Positions 8,716 to 17,640 of a stretch of 17,640 nucleotides of DNA are shown here, piece by piece; positions within the stretch are counted from its first letter, which is position 1, and each line of letters opens with the position of its first letter. Origin of the DNA: Lobulomyces angularis (taxonomy: Eukaryota > Chytridiomycota > Chytridiomycetes > Lobulomycetales > Lobulomycetaceae); assembly GCA_027604685.1 (NCBI GenBank), contig JADHYX010000087.1, positions 1 through 17,640 on the forward strand. Reading direction: 5' to 3'. A model generated the notes under the pieces. The model did no database searches, had not been told where the DNA came from, and worked only from the letters and a program-made list of their open reading frames with translations. The position numbers and the translations under genes are program-made.

Positions 8716-9977
8716 ATGTCAGAACTGCTATTAAATCATACTGATCCTCAGTCTGTCAAATGTTAAAAAAAAAAAAAAAAAAAAATAATTTAAATAAGAA
8801 TTATTAACATATTTTTAAATATAATAATAGAGCTGATTTTGGATGGCACCAAAATTTCGTCAATTAGTACCTTGACCCAAAAACAACAGCAACCACAGTC
8901 TGGATCGAAAACTAAACCTAGTAACACTTTGCAGCAATATACCAATTTAGGTTTTCTTTTTTCTTTTCATTCAAATATAGTTTGAACTCTTTTTTTTTAC
9001 TTATATTTAGTATCACTGTCACTCAATAATACTGGGTTAGTAAACCTATCTGGTTTTCCAAAACTAAAAAATTTAAAGAAACTTTATTTAATGGTATGGA
9101 ATCTTTTATCTATTCTCTAGTAACTTAAAATAGAAAAAAATATAACACTTAAAAAGGACAATAAATTATCCAGTGGATTAGAGCATTTAGTTCATTTAGA
9201 AAATTTAACTTTATTAGATTTGAGTGGGAACAAGTTCGATAATTTTGAACACATTTTTGCCTTGAAACATTTAACTAATTTAAGTCAACTGAATTTAATT
9301 AAATCTGGTTTGAGTTTAAAAACGGAATATCATGATACAGTTTTTTCTATTTTACCGCAACTCAAATATCTAGGTACTGTGTTTAAAAAATTATTTAAAA
9401 CCATCTCAAAACTGTTTCTATTTTTTTTTTTAAAAAATATAGACGATTATGACATAGAAGGAAATGAGATTGAGGAGGAGGATTCAGATGAAGAGGAAGA
9501 TTCTGAAGAGTTCGACAGTGAATTGGAGGAGGACGAAATCAGCGATTTGGAAGATAATAATAATGCAATTAAAAATGCAACTAATGATGACAGCGAAAAC
9601 GATGAATTAGAAGATAGTGACGAATTTGAAGAAGAAATAGATTCACATTTAAACAAAAAAAATCAGAACTACCAAGAAGATGTTGAAAGCGATGAAGACC
9701 TTGATGACGAGAAAGACAGTGATGAAAATAATTTTAGAGGTAGTAAAAATATCGGTAACGATAATAATAACACCGATGATGAAGAAGAGGACATTGCGGA
9801 TGATAATGATGATCAGTTAGGAATAGGTTTACTGGTAAATGATGAGGTAAAAAGAATTTATATTTTTGTTGCTTTCTGAAGACTTTCTTATCAAAGGATA
9901 TACCCGAAGATAACGAAGACGCCGACTTCAATGTCACAACTCTTAAAAGAAAAAGAGAGGATGAAGATGATGCTTGA
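8716..9977 (+). CDS. ANP32: ANP32-family leucine-rich acidic nuclear protein, 6 exons
   Basis: ANP32 proteins are nuclear histone-chaperone-like and phosphatase-modulating proteins with an N-terminal LRR domain and an acidic tail. Exons: 8716-8754 (end uncertain), 8833-8950, 9011-9093, 9157-9373, 9443-9846 and 9882-9977, about 318 residues. Family landmarks are LILDGTKISSI, LVNLSGFPKLKNLKKLYL, DNKLSSGLEHL, LTLLDLSGNKF and the LRR cap ILPQLKYLDDYD. A long Asp/Glu/Asn/Ser tail follows, ending in a nuclear-localisation-like KRKRE before EDEDDA. A Gln/Ser/Lys-rich insert follows the first repeat. The first junction is awkward. Homology calls for ...SVK then GEL/EL, but the obvious donor at 8762 with acceptor 8830 creates an in-frame TAG. 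The donor at 8755 with acceptor 8832 keeps the frame and drops three expected residues. The last intron is only 35 nt. Confidence 0.87.
8765..8785. repeat. Homopolymer A21 tract in ANP32 intron 1
   Basis: A 21-base A run follows the GTT donor at 8762 and is followed by more AT-only sequence. It makes the local consensus less trustworthy where the splice junction is in doubt. Confidence 0.9.
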
Positions 9978-10283
9978 AAGTTTCACCTTCTTTTATTAAT
10001 TTCAATTGTAACTAATTACCTGAATTTGTAAAAACTATAATTTATCAGAAAACTTCCAAAAAAAAATTACATTTCAATAAAAATATTATACAAAAATATA
10101 TTGTATTGCAAATCTAGTATTGGTCCACCTTCATTTTATGAAATAAAAAAAAAAAAAAATAAAAATAATTTAACACTTTCAAAAAAAATTTTAAACTAAA
10201 AAAATTAAAACTTAAAAAATCAATATATCAAACGAAAAGAAAAATAGCTATAGATTTAAAAGAATAAAAAAAAATTTTGATTT
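9978..10283. other. Convergent spacer, ANP32 / glutaredoxin
   Basis: AT-rich 3'-flanking sequence shared by the ANP32 gene and the leftward glutaredoxin gene. An AATAAA at 10076-10081 fits ANP32 3'-end formation. No gene is seen. Confidence 0.6.
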
Positions 10284-10592
10284 TTAATCCTGTAATAACT
10301 TGGTCAACTGTCCACTGCTATTCAACGCTTGAAGTTTGTCGTTTCCTCCAATACTTTTTCCATTAATAAAAGTGTTAGGTACAGTTCTCTGACCAGTTAA
10401 TTCTTCAATATAATCCTGAATACTGCTTCCATTGCTTACTTGGTCCAACTCAAGAAGAGCAAATTGAATTTTCAGTGAAGTAAGTAGCTGTTTGGTAGCT
10501 TTACAGTATGGACAATAAGATTTACTGAAAACAACGACTTTGTTGGAGTTGATTAGATCTTTCACAATTTTTTGAACTTCTGCACTAGCCAT
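10284..10592 (-). CDS. GRX: Dithiol glutaredoxin, intronless
   Basis: This is a small thiol-disulfide oxidoreductase that uses glutathione to reduce protein disulfides and mixed disulfides. It has 102 residues in one exon, which is typical for the cytosolic class. The dithiol active site CPYC is at 27-30 (C27 and C30), preceded by VVVFSKSY. The cis-proline motif TVPN is at 70-73 and the glutathione-binding GGND at 82-85, so the thioredoxin fold is complete. There is no signal peptide or long leader, which points to the cytosol. It is the only gene in the window without an intron. It lies upstream of, and in the same direction as, nothing in this window: RRP6 to its right also runs leftward, ending 421 nt before this start. 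Confidence 0.97.
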   Translation of the reverse strand: MASAEVQKIVKDLINSNKVVVFSKSYCPYCKATKQLLTSLKIQFALLELDQVSNGSSIQDYIEELTGQRTVPNTFINGKSIGGNDKLQALNSSGQLTKLLQD

Positions 10593-11013
10593 TTTTTATT
10601 TTTTATTTTTTTTGTACCCTTTTTTTTTTTTTTAAGTGTTTTTTATCCAATTTTTTCTATTACAAATCTCATTTTTTACAAATACGAAAATGATATCATT
10701 AAATAATCAATTTCACCACCAAGCAAAGTTGGGAAATTATACATAACAGACACTTGCAAAAAACCAGTTTTGAGTGCATGTGAAATGATGTTTAATGTGT
10801 AAACTATGGCAATAATAATAGTTAATAAAGAAATTTGCCATTTTTCATAGATATCTTTTTTTGTTCAGTTTTGTATAATGAATTTTATCTAAAAATCATA
10901 TAATACAATTAATAAACCTGTTTCAGGATTTAAAAACAGATTTAAGATAAGATTAAGTTATACTTTTTATAGTAACATTATTATTAAAAAATTTTATCAC
11001 AAAGATAGAAAAA
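10593..11013. other. Spacer upstream of glutaredoxin, downstream of RRP6
   Basis: AT-rich spacer containing the glutaredoxin promoter, with T tracts at 10604-10635, and the RRP6 3' flank. No coding or RNA gene is supported. Confidence 0.6.
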
Positions 11014-13881
11014 TTATTGAGGTTTAACAAAATTCATGCTTCGAACAACATTCGATTTTCTTCCGCTTTTAACACCCTAAAGTTAAAAGTTAAGAAATAA
11101 AATTTAACAGAAAAAAATGAATAGATGCTACCTTTCTGGAAATGCCTGAATTTCCTGCATTCCCATTATTGGGATCGTAAATATCAACATTTGCAGTATT
11201 GGTTTCCTTATTGTTAATAAAACTTGAAGTTTCTTCTTCATAATTGAATTGTTTGATTTTTTTACCAGCAATTTTATTATCTTTTTCGTAATCTATAAAA
11301 TAATTTTTAATAATATCATCTCCAAGGTTAGAATGATGTTCCGTTTTTTCAAAAGTATCGGATTTTCTTTTTGAACCCAGTCCTTTTTGTTCCTGCACCA
11401 TGTCATTTACAACAAAAATATTATTTTTTTCCAAGGTAACCGTATTCTTTACGCCACTGTTAACTTCTTTGTTATTTGTAATAGCTGTATTTTCCTCATT
11501 AAATTGTTCCAGAAAAGTTGGTGGAACTAGAACCATTTTTTTTCGAACTTCTATTGATTTTAGCAAATTTTCATTGGTGACTCCATCTTCACTCTCATCA
11601 TCCATCAATAATAAAGAAGGTTTTGCTTTCAAATTCACTATGATAGTAAATTTTATTTCCCTTTTATTTAACGAAGTATGAGAATCTGTAAAGTTTCTAG
11701 TTGCAATTTCATTTAAAGAATTTAATTTTTCATCACTAAATACAGTGTGAACTGGTCCTCTTTTTTTCTTTTCTTCCCATTCCAACTCCTTTTCCAGTAA
11801 CTAAGAAAAAACAGATTTTGATATGTTGCAAAAATAACCAATTTGAAAATACCTCTTGTTGTAGTTTAACTAGTTCAGCAGTTCTGGCTTTGTTATGTTG
11901 TCGAGCATCCAATTTAGCATTTTCTATGACAGCAACAATATCATCCACATTTATTCGAACAAGGTTCGGTACAGGACTACAACACGCTAATATTCCGTTT
12001 GCATCAATAGGCATTGTTGTAACTATAGACAACAACATATGCTGAGGCAAAACGTATCTAATGCTCTCGTCCTCTTGACGAGCAATATGATCTCTCCATC
12101 GATGAACCGCTGGAAAACATAAATATATATAAAAATACAATTAAAATATACCTTTGAAAACCTGAACCTGTTCCAAATTGAATGCAACACCACATTTTTG
12201 CAGTGCTAACCTCCAACCAGACACACCTTTTCCGGTTTCGGCATCATATATTTCTTTCTCATACTTATTTAAACTTGTTTTTTCTGAATTTCGTAAAGTT
12301 TGCATCATTAAATTAAGTGTTTCTGGATTTGAGCGTTTCAATAATTCATTTCGCATTCTGTCAAAAACGTATAATAAATAATGAGTATCAGATCTCGCAT
12401 AAGTCATCATCTCCAGCGGTATTGGTCTAAATTTAATTTAATAATTATTGAAAGTTAAATTAATGATTGCGGAAATGCTACCGAATTCTCCAATCTGCAA
12501 GCTGGTATTTTTTGTCGACATCCACTGAACAATAATGCGACAAAAGAAATGCAAGGCCATGGCCCTCCATTTCCAAAGAATGCGAAGCATGGTAGGTATC
12601 AAAGAGATTAACAATGTAAACGCCAAAGTCCTTTTGAAGCCACTGAATATCCATTTCAGCACCATGAAAAACTTTTACAATATCAGGATTAGTAAAAGGT
12701 TCATTTAATAAGTGAAGATGGCTTCGAAGTTTTAAAGTATCAATCACAAAATCTTCTTTTCTTGTAGATATTTGCATTAAGCACGTAAACCCTTGAAATG
12801 ATCGATAGTCGTGATGCTTCAGAAATAATTAGGAAAACTAGGTTTTTTTAATTCACAGTTACCTCTAAATCAACAGCTATTTCTGTAGAAGCCATCAAAA
12901 CTGGAATAACTTCTTCAAGTTGCTCTAATTTATAAATAAATTTGAACGGAGTCTCTTCAAAAGTTTTGTACAAAATTTCATTTTTTATTGTAAATAACTG
13001 GGATGGGTATTCGATATTCTGAATTTCATATTCATATGGATGAGGTAGACTAACAATTGCAGTAAAATAAAAGTGAGTACAATACTTTTTTTCAGAAAAA
13101 GTGTCTTTCAATTTATAAAATATTCAATATTTGATTTAAGTGAAAAAAAAAAAAAAATCACTAAAAAAAACACAAATTTTCTTACCTGTACATTGAAGAA
13201 TTAGCATCAGTAATTCCCAAAGTTTTAACATGCTGTGACATTTCTTTACTAATATCGTCGCTACCTGGTAGACCAAAACTCAGTTCTCTTTTTGCATTTG
13301 GTTTGTACTTGATTTTTCTTATGTATGGTGTATTACTATTTTCAACCTTATCTTCAAATTCTAACTGAGGTCTGCGAATATTCTGAGAATATATAAATTG
13401 CCTTTTATTTACATTTGAACTACTTTTTGATTTTGGTAAATCAATTGTTAAAATGGTAGAGGTTTGTTGTTTTAAATGTCTTGAAATATAATTTCTTCCT
13501 TTGCCAGAAATTTCATCAATTAGGGTATCCTTAATTGGTTTAGTTACAATAAACAAAAACAAAAAATGGTGTTATTACAGATTTTTCTAAGAGGGAATCA
13601 GTCCAGTCAACAACTCTATCAAAATTGTCAACTACTTGCTCCAGCTCAGTAAAATTATTTTCCATGTTAAAAGTTGGGTCAACGTAGCTTAACAATTTGT
13701 TACAAGCATTTAAAATTCTATCAGATTTTTTGTTTAGGTTTTCAGCAAACTCTGGATCCGAGGCTCTATTAAAATTTAAGTCACTAGTGAATAAAGAATT
13801 GGTTGCTTTGACAAAGCGAGATATCGCTGGACCTAACGAATCAATTAAAAATTCTGTATCTACAGCACTATCAACTTGCAT
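11014..13881 (-). CDS. RRP6: Nuclear exosome 3'-5' exoribonuclease Rrp6/EXOSC10, 8 exons
   Basis: Rrp6 is the nuclear exosome-associated distributive exonuclease that trims and degrades rRNA, snoRNA and unstable nuclear transcripts. Exons: 13881-13579, 13529-13186, 13049-12863, 12816-12482, 12426-12152, 12109-11853, 11800-11132 and 11076-11014, giving 810 residues, all in phase. Residues 1-100 form the PMC2NT domain, which binds the Rrp47/C1D cofactor. [16 protein letters not shown] is a conserved linker. The DEDD-Y nuclease is intact: D276 and E278 (VDLEHHDYRSF), D334 ([11 protein letters not shown]), Y399 and D403 ([10 protein letters not shown]). An HRDC domain (about 465-550) contains [14 protein letters not shown] and YVLPQHMLL. 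The C-terminal region is charged and low in similarity, ending in a basic segment with RSMNFVK, as in the lasso region of other Rrp6 proteins. The 136-nt intron 2 is the longest in the window. Confidence 0.97.
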
Positions 13882-14116
13882 TTTGTTAAAAAAAAAAAAA
13901 AATGTAAATAAATGATAATCTCAATTAAAGTACATTTAATCTACGTATTCCTAAGAAAATAAGGAATTAACACTTATCTATTTTATGTTTTTAATTGTGA
14001 TAATGTCTAATACTACAGTTTTATTAGTTTAAAATTTCAAAAAATTAAAAAAAAAAATATGAAGTTAAAATTGAATAAGTTAAATAAATAAAAAAAATTA
14101 AAGTTTTTAATTTTAA

Positions 14117-14140
14117 ATGCATGCTTAATTTTACATGCAT
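14117..14140. repeat. Inverted repeat in the 3' flank of the YchF/OLA1-like gene
   Basis: ATGCATG (14117-14123) and CATGCAT (14134-14140) could pair as a 7-bp stem with a 10-base loop. It begins 12 nt after the ATPase stop codon, so it would be transcribed in the 3' UTR. Confidence 0.4.
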
Positions 14141-14151
14141 CCCATAGAAGG

Positions 14152-15887
14152 CTATTTTTTCTTTTGTGCTATTTTAAAGTCTAAAAAAAAATTTAAACCA
14201 TTTTATTTTTTTTTTTATGTCTTACGTATAATGTCACCATCTTGCACAAGATAATCTTTCCCTTTTTGCAAAATTTTCCCAGCAGTCTTTACGTTTTCTT
14301 CACAACCTTCTTGAATCAAATCGCCGTACTTTATAACTTCAGCTAAAATGAAGCCTGACAAATGATACAATTAAAACACAAGACAAATAAAAAAAAAGTT
14401 ACTTTTTTCAAAGTCTGTATGTATCACAGCGGCTGCCTAATTAACAAAAAAAATATATTTATTTGCTGATAAATAAAAACAAAATTTTAAATTACTTGAG
14501 GTGCCTTTGTATTTTTTTTGACTGTCCAACAGCGAACTTGCTGTGGACCACAAGTAAAATAATAAATTAAATTTAATGCATTATATCCTGCTAAAACAAT
14601 TTCATTTAGGGTAGAGGTTGCAGATTCGGTTTTTACTTTAAATTCTTTTGCAACTTCTTCCATATACATATCTTTTTCTTCTTGTTCGTCAAATACGGAC
14701 AATTCGGCTTCAAAGATGCCACTGTACGGAATGCACTGATCTCCTGGATAATTAGTATTTACCCAATTCTGAATGTTTTTAAAATAGACGTTGTTTTTTT
14801 TCAAATATTCTTCAGTACTCATGTTGATCAAAAAAATGCAAGGTTTCGCTGTAAGCAGGTGCAAACTATTAATATAAGTTACTTCTTCTTCAGACCAAAC
14901 TTCAACATTTTGCCTAACACATAGATTTTTTTCCGTTAAATGATGGAGTATTTTTTTCAGCCATTCTAATTCTTTCATTTTTAACTTGTCTTGAGCACTC
15001 ATCTTGCTTGATGAAAACAATCTTTTTGTTTCCTTTTTTTTACTCTCTAAAAGTTTTTCAATAATCTCAGTGTCTTTTAATCTTAATTCAAGATGAATAA
15101 TTTCCATATCTCTTAGAGGATCAACTGTGCCTTCCACGTGTTCAATAGTAGTACTCTCAAACGCTCTAACTAAATGAAATATTCCATCAACTGATTTTAT
15201 ATTCGCTAAAAAATTGTTTCCTAATCCTGCTCCAGCAGATGCACCTACATATATTTAAAAAAAAAAATATGAAAAGTGCAAATTAAATATTGCCCTCTTA
15301 AAAAAGGTTATTACCTTTTACTAATCCAGCAATGTCTATGACTGTCAAAAATGCCGAAAGCATTTCTTTTGGCCTATATATTTCAACTACAATAATTAAT
15401 ATTATAAAAAAACATTCTTTACACACCTAATTTATCTATCCTGGAATCTTGAACTTTTGCTCTGGCTTCCCAAGGTTCAATAGTGCAGAAAGGATAATTT
15501 TCACTTGGAACATTCTATATTTGTTTATTTTGTGAGTAACGAAAAAAGTTTAAGAAATATAAGTTTTATCCTAAAATACAGAGTTGGTTAAAGCGTTAAA
15601 AAAAAAACTCTTTCCAATATTTGGCATGCCAACAATTCCCATCTTGAAGTATGAATAAAAAATTAGGTTTTGTTATAATTGTTATTTGCAATTTGCAATT
15701 GAATTTATGATTTATACTTTTTAAATTCCTTTTTTTTTTGTTAATTTACCTTAAGATTATTTCCTGGTCTTCCAAATAAATTTTTATTTTCTGCAGTTTT
15801 TTTTAAAGTTGAATAAAGACAGTTTTCATTGAAATTAAAAAGTTTTCTAGATATTGAAAGTTTAAAAAAGGGATTTAATATCTTCAT
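14152..15887 (-). CDS. OLA1: YchF/Obg-like ATPase with mitochondrial-type leader, 8 exons
   Basis: YchF/OLA1 proteins are ribosome-associated P-loop ATPases of the Obg class. Exons: 15887-15750, 15642-15580, 15514-15427, 15386-15315, 15244-14496, 14436-14403, 14354-14226 and 14180-14152, giving 433 residues, all in phase. Family features are LFGRPGNNLK, P-loop GMPNIGKS (51-58), DIAGLVKGASAGAGLGN (DxxG at 114-117), a coiled-coil insertion, FFTCGPxxVR-like YYFTCGPQQVRCW, KNTKAPQ, and a TGS domain ending DGDIIHFK. Exon 1 adds about 36 residues rich in Phe, Lys, Arg and Ser with few acids and an RKLFNF/CLYST pattern, typical of mitochondrial targeting. This suggests the mitochondrial YchF-like paralogue (yeast Ylf2 type) rather than cytosolic OLA1. 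The P-loop reads GKSF, not GKST, and the specificity motif NxxE reads NMST (261-264). Confidence 0.94.
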
Positions 15888-16214
15888 CTGCTTTGTGGCC
15901 GCTAATGGTACCCTAATTTCTTTTATCTGGGAATTATTTGATGGATCACTCTATGTTAGTATTGACTTTTTCCGCCAATGATATTTTATATTTTCAAAAA
16001 AATAAAAAATTTAACTTTTTCTCAAAATGACAATATAATTCTTAATTTTAATAAAAGTAATAGAAATACTATGAAGAAACTTTTAAGACACTGTGAAAAT
16101 GAAAAAAACCTTAAAGGAAAAAAAATGCAAGTAAAATAAATAGAAGTTCTTTTGATTTTATAATAAGGTAACTGTATTTAGATGTTTCACTATTAGGAAT
16201 TCTTCAATAAAATT
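15888..16214. other. Spacer between SNX41 3' end and the YchF-like start
   Basis: AT-rich promoter region of the YchF/OLA1-like gene and 3' flank of the sorting nexin gene. The YchF-like frame stays open for 17 codons upstream of its ATG, to a TAG, but contains no earlier ATG. No other gene is visible. Confidence 0.6.
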
Positions 16215-17632
16215 TTAATCAAACTTTAATCTTTCAATTTCTTCTTTGCATCCTTTAAATTCATTTTTACATTTCAAATGAAACTCTTTCTGTGCCAAAC
16301 AAAAATTTAAAAATAGGTTTCTAAAATCCTTAATTTTGGCACGCTGAAATCTATCTAAATCAAACTGAATTTCCTGATTATACTTTTTTAATTCCTGTAA
16401 AACTAAAGCTTCTTTTTCTTTCAATAATAAAATTGCATCCTTTGCCTTTGAAATGTTATTTCTTCTGGTCAGCTCAGGGTCGTTATCAATAAATGAATTT
16501 AAAGTTGCTAATAAACCTTGAGATGGCTTTTGAATATGATGTTGTTCAGTATCATTTCGAGAACTACCTTCGGCATTTAAAACAGCTGAAATCCTAAGGA
16601 AATTTAAAACAAAATTTTGGTGACAATAAAAAACCTCTCAGCTTCCTTTTCAGAAGACTCCCACTTATCCAAATTTGACTGTTTCGTAGCTAAACTTTCA
16701 GTTACCGTTTCCCATTCTGCATGTTTTTTGTGTCGAACCTTTAGTAATTTTTCTACAACTTTTGCAAATTGAGTATATTCTTGCAAAGGTTCAGTGACTT
16801 TAATTTCTAAATTTAAAGCCAATAAGCTATTTTGGCCAGCCAAGGCATCAAACGAGCTACCAATTCTCTCAATTACTGGTGACAATTTTGAATCGGTAAG
16901 AGACCAGATATTAAATCTTTTTCCTAAATCTGCATAAGTATCTGCAATTTCTTTATGAATTTTTTGAATTTTTTTTTCTGAACGATGTGTTATTGAAACC
17001 TGATGATTAAACCTAAATGTAAAATCTTCGGCAGCTAAAAACTGCGGATCTGTAAAAATTTAGAAAAGTCAACTTTAAAAAAAATTAATTGAACCGTGGT
17101 TTTTTAATATAGTTCTTTCAGTCAACTTCGATATCGTACCACCTCCCGCACCACCACCATCAGATCCTTTTTTTAACAGATAAGCGAAGCCAGTGCTACT
17201 CAGAATTTCATTCCAACCCAAAACTCCTTCCAAAAATTGATGAAATACATGGTCTCTTCCTAAAATTGGATGCGAGGCTATTCGGTTTAAAAAAAGCTGC
17301 AGCATTCTTTTTCGTTTTTGAATCATGTGATTATCTTCCTTTGCCTTAGGTTTAGTGTAGTCACCTAAAGTTTGCTTCTCTGGTATTGGACTGAAAAAAA
17401 AAAGTTATAAAAAAACTAAATAATTCAATAAATAAACTTTTTTTTTTAGCATGTTTTTTATATATTACGCAACACAAGAGGTTTTGTAGATTCTTGTCAA
17501 AAGAGTTCTAAGGGCCTCAAATTCTGAATAACGATGCTTCGATTCCCAAAACGTTCCTGGAGGATTTGAGACTTCTGTTTTAATAACATAACTAACAAAA
17601 GTACTACTACTTCCTTCATTTAACTTTAAAGC
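16215..17632 (-). CDS. SNX41: Snx41/Atg20-like PX-BAR sorting nexin, 5' end beyond window
   Basis: Fungal Snx41/Atg20 proteins work with Snx4 in endosome-to-Golgi retrieval and selective autophagy. Visible exons: 17632-17469, 17390-17095, 17049-16635 and 16593-16215, about 417 residues. An acceptor AG at 17634-17633 shows the gene continues to the right. The PX domain starts in the missing exon. Seen are ALKLNEGSSSTFVSYVI, the phosphoinositide-binding KHRYSEFEALR, PIPEKQTLGDY, and KRKRMLQLFLNRIASHPIL. A Gly-rich linker (GGGAGGG) then leads to a helical BAR region beginning DPQFLAAEDFTFRFN and running to the C-terminus, with DLDRFQRAKIKDFR near the end. PIPEKQ...DY and KAKED favour Snx41/Atg20 over Snx4. 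The last two introns are only 45 and 41 nt. Confidence 0.92.
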
Positions 17633-17640
17633 CTATGAAG

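Noticed and set aside
9447..9656. Ser-rich open frame on the minus strand
   Set aside because: It is the antisense shadow of the Asp/Glu-rich ANP32 tail, whose GAN codons read as serine-rich codons in reverse.
11400..11681. Plus-strand open frame of 93 codons
   Set aside because: It lies antisense inside RRP6 exon 7, which is supported by in-phase splicing on both sides.
13050..13111. Open extension upstream of RRP6 exon 3
   Set aside because: It is intron 2 sequence. The acceptor at 13050 restores [12 protein letters not shown], which fits Rrp6; the earlier AG would shift the frame against the phase-2 donor.
14117..14145. Possible Puf3-type site (TGTAAAAT) in the YchF-like 3' flank
   Set aside because: It differs from TGTANATA at two positions, and AT-rich flanks give such matches by chance.

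Overview
This is a stretch of nuclear DNA from a eukaryote, most likely a fungus. It is strongly AT-rich, with long homopolymer A and T tracts in introns and spacers. Protein-coding genes are broken up by many very short GT-AG introns; I count 49 inside the window, from about 35 to 136 nt. A PacC/Rim101-type zinc-finger protein, a Kex2-type processing site in a secreted pepsin and a Snx41/Atg20-type sorting nexin point to fungi. DGAT1 and an ANP32 protein argue against budding yeasts and suit an early-diverging fungal lineage, but the sequence alone does not fix the species. I saw no tRNA or rRNA gene, transposon, CRISPR array or prokaryotic feature.

Layout. A complete 11-exon DGAT1 gene (minus, 29-2148) is followed by a 1.4 kb spacer that has no assigned gene. 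A PacC-like zinc-finger gene (plus, 3580-5163) then converges on a secreted pepsin-family aspartic protease gene (minus, 5177-6665), with stop codons only 13 bases apart. Reading on: mRNA cap guanine-N7 methyltransferase (plus, 7012-8361), an ANP32-type LRR/acidic-tail protein (plus, 8716-9977), an intronless dithiol glutaredoxin (minus, 10284-10592), the nuclear exosome nuclease Rrp6/EXOSC10 (minus, 11014-13881), a YchF/Obg-like ATPase with a mitochondrial-type leader (minus, 14152-15887), and the C-terminal part of a Snx41/Atg20-like PX-BAR sorting nexin (minus, 16215 to beyond the right edge).

The gene models were built by hand. Except for one problem junction (ANP32 intron 1) and one ambiguous last exon (PacC-like), every splice joins in phase and restores family-conserved sequence. 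The genes are mostly unrelated housekeeping functions: lipid storage, pH signalling, proteolysis, mRNA capping, RNA decay, redox, translation-linked ATPase and endosomal sorting. They do not form one pathway. The only suggestive pairing is the pH-regulator-like gene converging on an acid protease gene. I found no clearly new multi-gene system. The best leads are departures from family motifs (ATPase, DGAT1, PacC-like fingers, protease), the ANP32 splice problem, and the unexplained spacer at 2149-3579.
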